Source of the DNA: Roseiarcus sp036489975 | Lineage (GTDB): Bacteria; Pseudomonadota; Alphaproteobacteria; Rhizobiales; Beijerinckiaceae | Reading direction: 5' to 3' | Length of the DNA stretch: 64,000 bases | Assembly: GCA_036489975.1 (NCBI GenBank) | Contig: DASXES010000026.1 | Span: forward strand, 1-64,000 | Shown: in pieces, positions 26,513 to 34,999 of the stretch | Layout: the number at the start of each line of letters is the position of its first letter | Position numbering within the stretch: position 1 is the first letter of the stretch | Position numbers and translations under genes: made by a program | Notes under the pieces: model-generated | Told to the model about the DNA's origin: nothing | The model's input: only the letters and a program-made list of their open reading frames with translations | Databases searched by the model: none

Positions 26513-27334
26513 ATGCGGACATATGCGGCGGCGCTGGTCGTCCTCCTCGGACTCTGTGGCGCGCCCGCCGCCGCGGCGGACCTGCCGACGACGAAGCCGG
26601 CTCCCGAGGAGATCGTCGCCCCCGCGCTTCCGTCCGCCTGGCGTTACGAGATCACCGGCTACGGCTGGGGCACCGACCTTGCCGGCCAAAGCGGCGTGGG
26701 GCCGTTTCCCACCTCGCCTTTCTTCATCAATTTCGCCAAGCTTCTCCAACATTTCCAGGGTGGGCTGATGACCTCGTTCGTCGCCCGCAACGACAATTAC
26801 ATTGCCGGCGTCGACGTAATTTTGTCGCGAATCGGATTTGGAACCAATTTCAAAGATCCGACGAGCGCGCTATTCGGGGACCACGCAAATCTCACGCTGA
26901 CCCAGGCGATCGTCACCGCCTTCGGAGGGGTGCGAATTCCGATCGGGCCGCCGAACCTCGCGCTCTACGGCACGCTCGGGGCTCGGTATTTCTATAGCCG
27001 TTCCGCGCTCGATCTGTCGTTTCCTGTCACCGGCTTCGAGCCGAACTTCGCCATTACGAAGAACTGGGCCGATCCGGTTGCGGGCGTTGTGGCCCACTAC
27101 GCCGTCAACGACAAATGGTTCGTCAACTTCCTGACCGATCTGGGCGGCCTCGACAACAGCGCGACCGGGCAGGTCCTGGGCTCGATCGGCTACAACTGGA
27201 CGCCGTCGATCTCGACGACGCTGGGCTATCGTGTCCTCTACACATACTTTCGCGACATCAGCGGACCGCTGCACGACTACCGATATCAGTCGTGGATGTA
27301 CGGCCCATTCGCCGGCTTCAAATACGGCTTTTGA
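26513..27334 (+). CDS. Outer-membrane beta-barrel protein
   Basis: A 273-residue barrel protein. Signal peptide TYAAALVVLLGLCGAPAAAA is followed by DLPTTKPAPEE. The mature part opens with WRYEITGYGWGTDLAG and contains repeated amphipathic strands such as NLALYGTLGARYFYSRSALD, SIGYNWTPSISTTLGYRVLY, and ends in the expected Gly/Phe terminus (AGFKYGF). An upstream ATG at 26501 is possible. Similar proteins are annotated in Hyphomicrobiales as outer-membrane beta-barrel proteins of unknown cargo. It lies convergent with the NAD(P)H quinone reductase-like gene. Confidence 0.82.
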   Translation: MRTYAAALVVLLGLCGAPAAAADLPTTKPAPEEIVAPALPSAWRYEITGYGWGTDLAGQSGVGPFPTSPFFINFAKLLQHFQGGLMTSFVARNDNYIAGVDVILSRIGFGTNFKDPTSALFGDHANLTLTQAIVTAFGGVRIPIGPPNLALYGTLGARYFYSRSALDLSFPVTGFEPNFAITKNWADPVAGVVAHYAVNDKWFVNFLTDLGGLDNSATGQVLGSIGYNWTPSISTTLGYRVLYTYFRDISGPLHDYRYQSWMYGPFAGFKYGF

Positions 27335-27340
27335 TCCGGC

Positions 27341-27925
27341 TCACCAGGCTTGGAAGGCGCGGGTCACGCGCTTGAGAAACGTGGCGCGGCGCGCCGCGGC
27401 GGTGAAATTCATGTCATAGAGGGCGAGATATTCGAAGCGGCCCTTCGGATCGATCAGCGCGCCAATGTTGTCGCGCACGAACCGGAGCGCAGGGTCGCCC
27501 TTTGCCACGACATCGCGCCGGCCTTCGCCATAGGCGCAGACTGCAGCCATGCGCTTGATGTGCTGAAGGTTGGGATGGAAGAGTCCGCCCTCGTCGATTC
27601 GGACCGCGACGCCCGGCAGAAACACGCGCTGGAAATACCCCTGCATGATCGCGGGCAGGCCGTCGAACCAGACGGGAAATACAAGCGCGAGCGCCTCCGC
27701 CGCTCGAAGGCGCTGAACATATCCTTCGACCTCGCACGTGTTGGCGTTCGTGTCGACATAGTGGAGGAGCCCATCCCGCGACATGACGGGATCGAACTTT
27801 TCCCCATAGAGGTCGAGATCGTCGACGATATGCCCGCGCCCCCGCAGGATCTCGAGGACGCGGCCGTGCAAAGCGGAAACGAAGCTCGTTTCCAACGGAT
27901 GGGCGAACACGACAAGGATTCGCAA
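27341..27925 (-). CDS. NAD(P)H-quinone oxidoreductase-like flavodoxin-fold protein
   Basis: A 194-residue flavoprotein of the Flavodoxin_2/NQO family. The N-terminus MRILVVFAHPLETSFVSALH is the FMN/FAD phosphate-binding loop typical of these quinone reductases. The segment EALALVFPVWFDGLPAIMQG, then YFQRVFLPGVAVRID is the second cofactor-binding block. It starts 3 bases after the stop of the MFS gene upstream, so it is the last gene of a three-gene operon (USP, MFS, flavoprotein). Quinone or azo detoxification next to an exporter would make sense, but no substrate can be named. Confidence 0.88.
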   Translation of the reverse strand: MRILVVFAHPLETSFVSALHGRVLEILRGRGHIVDDLDLYGEKFDPVMSRDGLLHYVDTNANTCEVEGYVQRLRAAEALALVFPVWFDGLPAIMQGYFQRVFLPGVAVRIDEGGLFHPNLQHIKRMAAVCAYGEGRRDVVAKGDPALRFVRDNIGALIDPKGRFEYLALYDMNFTAAARRATFLKRVTRAFQAW

Positions 27926-27928
27926 GCT

Positions 27929-29578
27929 CTACGCTCCGGCCGGCGCGGCGGCCCGATTCAGAAGCTCGCCTCCGCGTTCGGCGGCTATGAGAAATTCGAT
28001 CCGCGGCGGCTCGATCAACATCTCCCGGATCTGGTCCTCGAGCACCCGATCGGCGTTGGTGACCCGCTCGCGCAAGTGCATGAGCTCGAGCCATGAGTCG
28101 ATGAGATAGGCTTCCTCATAGCGCCCTTCGTCGCCGGCGTCTTCGAAGACGCCCCAGGCGAACGCGCCGTCGCGGCGACGCTCGAACCCCAGTTCGTCCA
28201 AGGCGCGCAGAAACGCGGCGCGGTCCTTGGGGTCGATCCGATATGCGATCTTCACCAGGACGGGCCCGCGATTGTTGTCGATCTCCGCGTAGGTCTGCGG
28301 CATGCTCCAATGCTGGGACGGCGAAAGGTCGAGCGACGCGCCCTGCTGGAGCCTCCATCGCCAGGTCAGGGGAAGCGCCGCAAGCGCGCCTCCAGCGGCG
28401 ATGAGAAGAGCGGTCGGCAGTCCGGTTTTCGCCGCGATCTCGCCCCACGCCGCGCTGCACAGGGTCATTGTCCCATAGATGACGGTCAGGAACACCGCGA
28501 GGCCGCGCCCGCGCACCCAATCGGGCAAGACATTCTGGGCGGACGTGTAGAGGCAGGTCAGATTGTTGACCCACGCGACGCCGGCGACAACCGCGGCTCC
28601 GAGGGCGATGACCAGGTCATCCGCAGAGGCGAACATGACAAGCGCGACGGCCGTCACGATCGTTCCGGCGGCGATCAGCCGGTCAGGGCCGAAGCGACGG
28701 CGCAACTTCTCATGTCCGAGGGATCCGAGAATCGCTCCAGCGCTGATCGCGCTCAACAGGAGGCCGTAGTGCTCGGCGCCCTGGCCGGTTCGCCGGGCGA
28801 TCAAAGGCAAAAGACCCCAGTAGGCCGCAGTGAACGGATAGATGGCTATGGTCCGCGCGAGCGTCGCCCAGAGCAGGCGGTTGTTGGCCGCGTGCCGAAG
28901 CCCGGTGCGCAGCGCGCTGCTCAATCTTTCGGCGGGCAGCGATGCGGCTCGGCTCGCGGGCGCGCGCCACCAGGTGAGCGCCGCGATCACCGCCAGATTG
29001 GCCCCGACGAAAAACCACAATGGCGCGGCCACCCCGAGCGCGGCGATGACGAAGCCGCCGAGCGTCGGACCCACCGTGCGGCTGAGGTTGTAGCCGACGC
29101 TGTGGGCAGCGATGGCGCCTGGAACCAGCGGCTTGGGCACGAGGAGCGGCAAGATCGACAGCCAAGCCGGGATATTGAGGGACCAGGCCGCGCTGAGGAC
29201 GAATGTGGTGAGCAGCAATACGAGCGGCGATGCGTAATCGAGCGCCACCACGGCGGCGAAAGCCGTCATCAGCGCGGCGATGACGTAGGAGACAGCGATG
29301 ATCATCCGCCGTGGATCGATGATGTCGGCGATCGCGCCCGCTGGAAGGGTGAACAGGAAAATCGGCAGCGTCGTCGCCGCGTGCAAGAGCGCGACCTCAA
29401 AGGGGTCCAGGCCGAACGTGGTCATCAGCCAGCCGGCCGCGGTGTCATACATCGCGATGCCGATCAACCCGCAAGTGCTCGCCATCCAGACGACCAGGAA
29501 GGCCGGATGGGCGAAAGCGCCGAGCATCGGCGCCGCTCCGCCCTGGGGCTGTTGCGTGGAACGGAACTGTATCTTCAC
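27929..29578 (-). CDS. MFS exporter, MFS_3 family, with C-terminal soluble tail
   Basis: A 549-residue transporter. The GTG at 29578 follows GAGGAAG and replaces a longer Arg-rich frame. Twelve helices occupy residues about 20-405, including FTLPAGAIADIIDPRRMIIA (motif A region) and GFVIAALGVAAPLWFFVGAN. Residues 415-549 form a soluble domain with KIAYRIDPKDRAAFLRALDE, then GFERRRDGAFAWGVFEDAGD. It looks like the small alpha/beta tail found on members of the MFS_3 (transmembrane secretion effector) family. The upstream gene encodes a universal stress protein 26 bases away. A second copy of this protein lies at 30.7-32.4 kb on the other strand. Confidence 0.88.
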   Translation of the reverse strand: MKIQFRSTQQPQGGAAPMLGAFAHPAFLVVWMASTCGLIGIAMYDTAAGWLMTTFGLDPFEVALLHAATTLPIFLFTLPAGAIADIIDPRRMIIAVSYVIAALMTAFAAVVALDYASPLVLLLTTFVLSAAWSLNIPAWLSILPLLVPKPLVPGAIAAHSVGYNLSRTVGPTLGGFVIAALGVAAPLWFFVGANLAVIAALTWWRAPASRAASLPAERLSSALRTGLRHAANNRLLWATLARTIAIYPFTAAYWGLLPLIARRTGQGAEHYGLLLSAISAGAILGSLGHEKLRRRFGPDRLIAAGTIVTAVALVMFASADDLVIALGAAVVAGVAWVNNLTCLYTSAQNVLPDWVRGRGLAVFLTVIYGTMTLCSAAWGEIAAKTGLPTALLIAAGGALAALPLTWRWRLQQGASLDLSPSQHWSMPQTYAEIDNNRGPVLVKIAYRIDPKDRAAFLRALDELGFERRRDGAFAWGVFEDAGDEGRYEEAYLIDSWLELMHLRERVTNADRVLEDQIREMLIEPPRIEFLIAAERGGELLNRAAAPAGA

Positions 29579-29604
29579 TGCTTCCTCGCCGGACCCCCGT
29601 GCGC

Positions 29605-30465
29605 CTAGTGTGAGATGAGCATGCAGCGCTCGGCCCTGACAAGCAGATCGCGGGTCACTCCGCCGAACGCCCATTCGCGCAAACGGCTGTGGCCGAACGC
29701 GCCCGCGACCACCAGGTCGGCCTTGACGTCCGCGGCGATCCTGGAGAGATGCGCCGACTCCGCCCCGCTGAGCGGCGTTGCGACGCAAGTCGCCTCGACG
29801 CTGTGGCGATGAAGCCAGTCGCCGACGTCAGCGACATGGCGTTGCGCCAATTCGATTTCATGCTCTGGGGCGAGCTCGACGACATCAACGTTGTTGCAGG
29901 CTTTCAGGATCGGGAGGGCGTCCGCGACCGCTCGTCGCGCCTCGCGCGAATCTTTCCAGCAAACGAGGGCCTGCGTCAATTTAAGCCCCGTCGCGCCGGG
30001 CGGCGCCGCAAGAACAGGGCGCCCGGCACGCATGAGCAGATCGGCGACGTCGATTTCGGGCGAAGGCGAGAACATCCGCTCGCCGGGCTCAAGCGCGGCG
30101 ACGATCAGGTCGGCCGCGCGCGCCTCGTTGGCGGCAAGTTGGGAGGCCGGTCCGGCGGTTACTTGCGAGCGCCACTGAAGATTGTCCACCCCGGACAAGG
30201 CCAACCGGAATTCCGCTTCGGCGGCTGCCGCCCGCTCCCGAAATTTTTCGAACTCGCGGCCGCCCGGCTCTCCGGGGCCAATGGCCATGATCGAGGAGTG
30301 CAACGAAAGCTGCCTTCCGGCGACGCCAATGACCGCGGCCGAAAAACGCTGCGCGAGGTCGGCCACGACGGCCAAAAGCTCGGCATTGGACTGATCCGTG
30401 CGCATGCAGGCCAGAAGCGTGGAAATGGTCGCCAACAGGCTCTCCATGGGCGAGCGGGGTTGCAT
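29605..30465 (-). CDS. Tandem universal stress protein
   Basis: A 286-residue protein built of two UspA-type folds. Each has the alpha/beta pattern with a parallel sheet. The second ends with ADLVVAGAFGHSRLREWAFG, then GVTRDLLVRAERCMLISH, which is the ATP-binding G-x2-G-x9-G(T/S) motif. The first domain lacks that motif, so only the second is likely to bind nucleotide. ATGs at 30465 and 30447 are both possible. It is the first gene of the operon with the MFS exporter and flavoprotein. A role in stress-coupled control of the exporter is an inference. Confidence 0.9.
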   Translation of the reverse strand: MQPRSPMESLLATISTLLACMRTDQSNAELLAVVADLAQRFSAAVIGVAGRQLSLHSSIMAIGPGEPGGREFEKFRERAAAAEAEFRLALSGVDNLQWRSQVTAGPASQLAANEARAADLIVAALEPGERMFSPSPEIDVADLLMRAGRPVLAAPPGATGLKLTQALVCWKDSREARRAVADALPILKACNNVDVVELAPEHEIELAQRHVADVGDWLHRHSVEATCVATPLSGAESAHLSRIAADVKADLVVAGAFGHSRLREWAFGGVTRDLLVRAERCMLISH

Positions 30466-30539
30466 CCGCCCACCGATTCAAACTATCAAAACGCCGCGCC
30501 AGAGCAGAGCGCGATTCAAGGCGGGAATATAGCCATCAG

Positions 30540-30556
30540 CCGTCGGAATTCGACGG
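30540..30556. promoter_or_regulatory. Palindrome in divergent promoter region
   Basis: CCGTCG and CGACGG flank GAATT in the 260 bases between the divergent universal stress protein operon and the second MFS gene. A symmetric site of this size at such a place may be an operator acting on both. Nothing confirms a regulator. Confidence 0.3.
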
Positions 30557-30726
30557 GCGCCGAGGCCGAATCGAAATAATCAGCGGCGGGGCCCCAAGTT
30601 CATGCCGTCTTCAGGCGGCTGAGCCAAAGCGCCGAGGCGCCTTGAAACGTCAACCGATGTTCGCCATTTGACCTAGGATTCCGGCGAGCATTGGCCTTCC
30701 GGCTTTTGTTCTTCCACGAGGCCTTT

Positions 30727-32412
30727 TTGTCCAGCGAGTCCAGCATCAATTCGGACGCGCCCGCAGGCGGGGACTTGCGTTGGGGCGTTTTCAGCAGTTT
30801 GGCGTTCACCGTCATGTTGGTCGCGAGTTCGGCGTCGAACGTCGGCTTCGCCATGTTCGACATGTCGTCGAACTGGCTGATGACCAGTCTTAATCCCGAC
30901 CCGATGATGGTCTCCGCGGTTCAGGTCGCGACCACGCTGCCGATGTTTCTCCTGACTCTGCCCGCCGGCGCGCTGGCCGACATCCTCGACGCGCGCAGGC
31001 TGCTGATCGGCGCGCAACTCGCCGTGACCGCGATATCGATCGTCTTCGCGGCCTTGGTCACAATGCATTGGGCGACCCCGGCTGTGCTGCTTGCGACCGC
31101 CTTTTGTCTCGGCGGAAGCGGAGCGCTCGCCGCGCCCGCGTGGCTCGTCATCACGCCCATGCTGGTGCCCAAGCACGATCTGGACGGCGCGATCGCGATC
31201 AACAACGCGAGCTACAACGTGAGCCGCGCGATCGGCCCGGCCCTTGGCGGATTGGCGATCGCGACCATCAGCATCGCGGCGCCGTTCTGGTGCTTTTGCG
31301 TGGGCAACGTCGCCGTCCTCGCAGCGCTCATCTGGTGGCGGGTCCCGCGCCGGGCAAGAGAGTCCCTGCCTGCTGAGCGCCTTGTCAGCGCGCTGCGCAC
31401 CGGCCTGCGCTACGCCAGAAACAATCGCGACATTGATTCGACGATCATCCGCGCCCTCGCCTTTTTCCTCTTCGCCAGCGCCTATTGGGCGCTGCTGCCG
31501 CTGGTCGCGCGCACGCAAATACATAATGGGCCCGAAGTTTACGGGGTTCTCCTCGGCATGATTGGCGTGGGGTCGATCCTCGGCTCTTTTGCGCTCAACA
31601 GTCTCAAGTCGCTCCTTGGTCCCGACCGTCTGGCGACGGTCGGCACCCTTGGCACAATTCTCGCTCTCGTGCTGTACGGCGAGGCGCGTGAACCCTTTAT
31701 CGCCGGCGCCGCGAGCCTGATCGCGGGCGCGTCATGGATCACGATGATGACGACGCTGTTCGTGTCGGCGCAGGTGGCGCTGCCGGAATGGGTGAGGGGC
31801 CGGGGTCTTGCGATTTTCCTGACAGCGTATTTCGGCGCGATGACCCTCGGCAGCGCGCTCTGGGGCAAGGTGGCCAGCGTCGAAGGGGTTCCGACGGCGC
31901 TTTACCTCGCCGCGGCGGGCGCGGCGGTCGGGATGGCTCTCACCGCGCGGTGGAGATTGCAAACCGCCGCCGCGCTCGACCTTACGCCGTCCATGCACTG
32001 GCGCACGCCCGTGTTCGTGCATCCGGTGGAGGACGACGAAGGGCCGATCCTCTTGACGGTCGAATATAGGATCGACCCGAAGGACATCAAACCTTTCCTC
32101 ACGCTCGTGCATGAAATCGGTCTTGAGCGGAAACGCGACGGCGCATATGCGTGGGGCGTTTTCGAGGATATTCAGGTCAGCGGCCGGATTGTCGAGACCT
32201 TTCTCATCCAGTCGCTGCTCGAGCTCAAGCACCTGCGGACGCGGGTGACGATCGCCGACCGAATGATCGAGGAAAAGGCGCGCGCGTTCGTGAAGGAGCC
32301 GGTGAAGGTGAAATTCCTTGTCGCGCCGAAGCGCCACCGTCACAAGCGGCGGAAAGGGTCGAGGACGCTCGTTCCCCCGCAGGTGGCCCGCGAGCCCGCC
32401 CCAGCCGGGTAG
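30727..32412 (+). CDS. MFS exporter, MFS_3 family, paralogue of 27929-29578
   Basis: A 561-residue protein (TTG at 30727; a TTG at 30691 would add 12 residues). The start was set by comparison with the paralogue, where the distance to the first helix is the same. It shares FAMFDMSSNWLMTSLNPDPM, then TLPMFLLTLPAGALADILDA, NVSRAIGPALGGLAIATISI and PEWVRGRGLAIFLTAYFGAM with it. The C-terminal tail repeats YRIDPKD, RDGAYAWGVFED and ADRMIEE. A basic C-terminal end (KRHRHKRRKGSR) is unique to this copy. It is transcribed away from the universal stress operon and converges on the glycosyltransferase, 15 bases on. Confidence 0.87.
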   Translation: MSSESSINSDAPAGGDLRWGVFSSLAFTVMLVASSASNVGFAMFDMSSNWLMTSLNPDPMMVSAVQVATTLPMFLLTLPAGALADILDARRLLIGAQLAVTAISIVFAALVTMHWATPAVLLATAFCLGGSGALAAPAWLVITPMLVPKHDLDGAIAINNASYNVSRAIGPALGGLAIATISIAAPFWCFCVGNVAVLAALIWWRVPRRARESLPAERLVSALRTGLRYARNNRDIDSTIIRALAFFLFASAYWALLPLVARTQIHNGPEVYGVLLGMIGVGSILGSFALNSLKSLLGPDRLATVGTLGTILALVLYGEAREPFIAGAASLIAGASWITMMTTLFVSAQVALPEWVRGRGLAIFLTAYFGAMTLGSALWGKVASVEGVPTALYLAAAGAAVGMALTARWRLQTAAALDLTPSMHWRTPVFVHPVEDDEGPILLTVEYRIDPKDIKPFLTLVHEIGLERKRDGAYAWGVFEDIQVSGRIVETFLIQSLLELKHLRTRVTIADRMIEEKARAFVKEPVKVKFLVAPKRHRHKRRKGSRTLVPPQVAREPAPAG

Positions 32413-32427
32413 GCGCGAGCGCGCCGG

Positions 32428-33282
32428 TCAATCGGACGCGATCGCGCCTCGGCGTGCGGCGCGCTGGGATTCGGCGATCGGCTTCGCCATCAGGCGAAGA
32501 ACCTCGTCCTCAGCGGCGATGCGCCGGAAGCGTTGAAGCGCGCCGGCGTGCGCGAACGCCTCATGCAGGTAGGAGCCGGCGGGCGGGCAGGACCAGAAAT
32601 CATAGCCGCTCCACACGATCGCCTCGCTCCATAGGTGCACGAGGGTCGCGCTGCGCGCCGCGCCGGCGACCCAATCGTGATAGCCGGGCAGGAAAAGCTT
32701 CCAGAACTGTTCCGGCTCGATCGGATAGCAGACATGCGAATCGAGCGCATGTGGGGTGAGGCCATGCCTAGCCAGGACCGGCGTCAACAGGAATGGGCCG
32801 ATTGCGCCCCATCTCTGGTCGACATCGATCGCGGCCTCGGCGGTCGCGACCAGTTCAGCCAGCGCCGGGTGCGCCGCCGGGAGGCTCAACACCGCATTGT
32901 TGACGAGGCTCGTTCCGACGGCGTCGGCCTGGCGGCAGAATATGAGGCCGTCATTGTCGAAGGCGGGCTTGCGCAGGCAGAGTATGTCAGTGTCGACCCA
33001 GCAGAAGCCCGTTTCCTGGATCATCCGGTAACGAAACATGTCGGCGAAGGTCGCGATCGAAGGCTTGCCGTTGGCGATGAACCGGCGGGTCAGCGATTCG
33101 TCCGGGCAGATCGTTCTCGCGTCCGCAAGCCGCACCCCGGGAGGCAGTTCGAGGCGATGATGGTAGCTGAAGACGCACAAACTTGCGCCGGCTTGCGGGA
33201 ACGAGGCGAGGCAACCGTAGGCGAACGGATTGAGGGCCCCTTGCCAGAAGGAGGCGAATTCTAAGCCGCCGGTCTGGCTCAC
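32428..33282 (-). CDS. Glycosyltransferase with DxD motif (Gly_transf_sug-like)
   Basis: A 284-residue protein starting at the GTG at 33282, whose bases overlap the stop of the upstream methyltransferase (GTGA). The D97-T-D99 in TGFCWVDTDILCLRKP, after the MFRYRMIQE helix, is the nucleotide-sugar/metal site of alpha-1,4-glycosyltransferase-like (GT32-type) enzymes. Further segments GAIGPFLLTPVLARHGL and TLVHLWSEAIVWSGYDFW fit that family. The N-terminus lacks a signal, so it is cytosolic. Acceptor unknown. It is translationally coupled to a methyltransferase, so both probably modify the same glycan or lipid. Confidence 0.82.
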   Translation of the reverse strand: MSQTGGLEFASFWQGALNPFAYGCLASFPQAGASLCVFSYHHRLELPPGVRLADARTICPDESLTRRFIANGKPSIATFADMFRYRMIQETGFCWVDTDILCLRKPAFDNDGLIFCRQADAVGTSLVNNAVLSLPAAHPALAELVATAEAAIDVDQRWGAIGPFLLTPVLARHGLTPHALDSHVCYPIEPEQFWKLFLPGYHDWVAGAARSATLVHLWSEAIVWSGYDFWSCPPAGSYLHEAFAHAGALQRFRRIAAEDEVLRLMAKPIAESQRAARRGAIASD

Positions 33283-34004
33283 TCGATCCTGGCCAGCACG
33301 TTGCGGCCGGCCTCCTCCCAGTCGCCGTAGAACGTCTCGGTCGTCAAATCGCCTCGCGACACGAATTCGCAATAGACATCGAAGATCCAGCTCGCATGCA
33401 CATCGTCCAGCAGCACATGCCGGCCGCGCTGGTCGGCGGCGATGCGGATGCAATTGGCCATGTCGGAGCGGGCGACTGCGTCGGTGTGGCCGCCGTCGAC
33501 ATGAAAGATGTCGAACGCAAGCTCGGCGCGCCGGCTGACGAGCCAGGGCAGGACTTCGCGTGAATCGCCGGTAAACAGGTGCACGCGCCCCGGGAACTCC
33601 CCTTTGAGGAAATCGACGCATTCCGCGGTATAGGCGTGCGCCATGTTGTCGACGCCGTAATATTCGAGCCGCGGGCTCGACGATAGCGCGAGCAGCGCGC
33701 TATGGCCCGCGTTGACGCCGACTTCGAGCAGGCGCTCCTTGAACCGCACGGCGCGCCAAGCATTGCGCCGCGCCGGAGCGAGCCCAGCGTCTGGAGGCTG
33801 CCCGACAAAGCGGTCCTCGAGGTCGGGGTAAAAAATGTTCCCCTCCAGGCGTTCGCCGGACTGTTTGACAAGCTCCGCGATGCGCTTGAGGCGCAGGCGG
33901 AAGCGGTCGGCGAAGACCTCGTCGAGCGTGTCGCGCTCGATAGAATAATCGGGAATGTCCGACAAAGGGATAGGCTTCCCGGGAAGAAGCCTGCGGCCGT
34001 TCAT
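33279..34004 (-). CDS. Class I SAM-dependent methyltransferase
   Basis: A 241-residue protein. The SAM-binding glycine loop is LLEVGVNAGHSALL at about residue 92. It is followed by YYGVDNMAHAYTAECVDFLK, an acidic-to-Asp second strand, and LAFDIFHVDGGHTDAVARSD, which places Asp and His near the active site. These features fit the Rossmann-fold class I family of O-methyltransferase type (Methyltransf_24-like). The substrate is unknown. The 3' end overlaps the glycosyltransferase start by 4 bases. Confidence 0.87.
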   Translation of the reverse strand: MNGRRLLPGKPIPLSDIPDYSIERDTLDEVFADRFRLRLKRIAELVKQSGERLEGNIFYPDLEDRFVGQPPDAGLAPARRNAWRAVRFKERLLEVGVNAGHSALLALSSSPRLEYYGVDNMAHAYTAECVDFLKGEFPGRVHLFTGDSREVLPWLVSRRAELAFDIFHVDGGHTDAVARSDMANCIRIAADQRGRHVLLDDVHASWIFDVYCEFVSRGDLTTETFYGDWEEAGRNVLARIE

Positions 34005-34262
34005 GGTTGCGAAGCCTCGTTCTCGCGTAATGGCGATCGTGGTTGCAGGTTGCCGCTATGGCATGATTTCGCCGGTCAAGGGAACGGAATTGCTGAGCGG
34101 CTCCGCGAACGCCTTGGCCGTTCGCTGGCGCGGTCCTCTTGACTCTCGACCCGGGCAATCCCTATTCGGCATTGGTTTTGCATCTCCCAGCAATATTGGA
34201 ACGATGCATGCGCTCGGCTCGAAACCGTTGGGCGCGTTTCGAGCGAGCGGAGCAGTCGTAGG

Positions 34263-34817
34263 ATGCGGGGACCTCTTCGGATTGAGGGCTATGCGATTGC
34301 GTCAGCCGACGGGATGATCGCGGACGCTACCGGATTTATGCCTGACTCGCTTAAGTTCGAAGCCGACCAGCGCTTTTTTCTCGAGGCGCTCGATCGCGCG
34401 GCGATGGTCGCGCACGGGCGCCTGTCGCACGAGGGCCAGACCGACTCGCACACGCGCCGGCGCCTCATCCTTACGCGGCGCGTGCCCGACCTCGCGCCTG
34501 ACCCGGATCGTCCAAACACCTGGCTTTGGAACCCAGCCGGCGCGACGCTCGAAGAGGCATGCGCAACGGTCGACTGCGGAGCGGGCGCGCTGGCGATCGC
34601 GGGAGGGACCGAGGTTTTCAGCCTCTTTCTGAAGATCGGCTACGATATCTTCTACCTCGCTCGCGCTGAGCAGGTGCGCCTGCCCGGCGGCGTGCCGGTC
34701 TTCTGCCAGGGACGGTTCGGTCAGTCGCCCGACGAGGTTCTCCGGGACGCAGGATTGAAGCCGGCCGAAAGCCAGTGGCTCGCCGACGAGGTGTCGCTCG
34801 TCAAATGGACCCCCTGA
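34263..34817 (+). CDS. Dihydrofolate-reductase-like (RibD C-terminal fold) protein
   Basis: A 184-residue protein. The N-terminus IEGYAIASADGMIADATGFM is the family's starting strand and active-site helix. Later come AMVAHGRLSHEGQ, then RRLILTRRVPDLAPD and GALAIAGGTEVFSLFLKIGY, where GG-T marks the NADPH pyrophosphate contact. This is the DHFR/RibD_C superfamily of NADPH-dependent reductases. Whether it reduces a pterin, a riboflavin precursor or something else is not set by sequence. It is divergent from the methyltransferase, 258 bases away. Confidence 0.82.
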   Translation: MRGPLRIEGYAIASADGMIADATGFMPDSLKFEADQRFFLEALDRAAMVAHGRLSHEGQTDSHTRRRLILTRRVPDLAPDPDRPNTWLWNPAGATLEEACATVDCGAGALAIAGGTEVFSLFLKIGYDIFYLARAEQVRLPGGVPVFCQGRFGQSPDEVLRDAGLKPAESQWLADEVSLVKWTP

Positions 34818-34999
34818 AACCCAGCGCCGACGGGCGGTCTAAAGGACTCGGGCGGCGCGCTCCAGGCGACCGAACGGGCGAGGCGCGCTCCCTTCAACTC
34901 GCCCACATTTGTCATTAGGGAAGGCCCGTCTGGGACGGCGGGAGCAGATCTGCCCGCTTCGAGCCAGATCCTGGGGCTGCCTGAGCGCGCGAAGCGTCT

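Noticed and set aside
28310..29608. A 432-residue plus-strand frame opposite the MFS exporter
   Set aside because: Highly charged composition typical of antisense frames in G+C-rich genes; no motifs.
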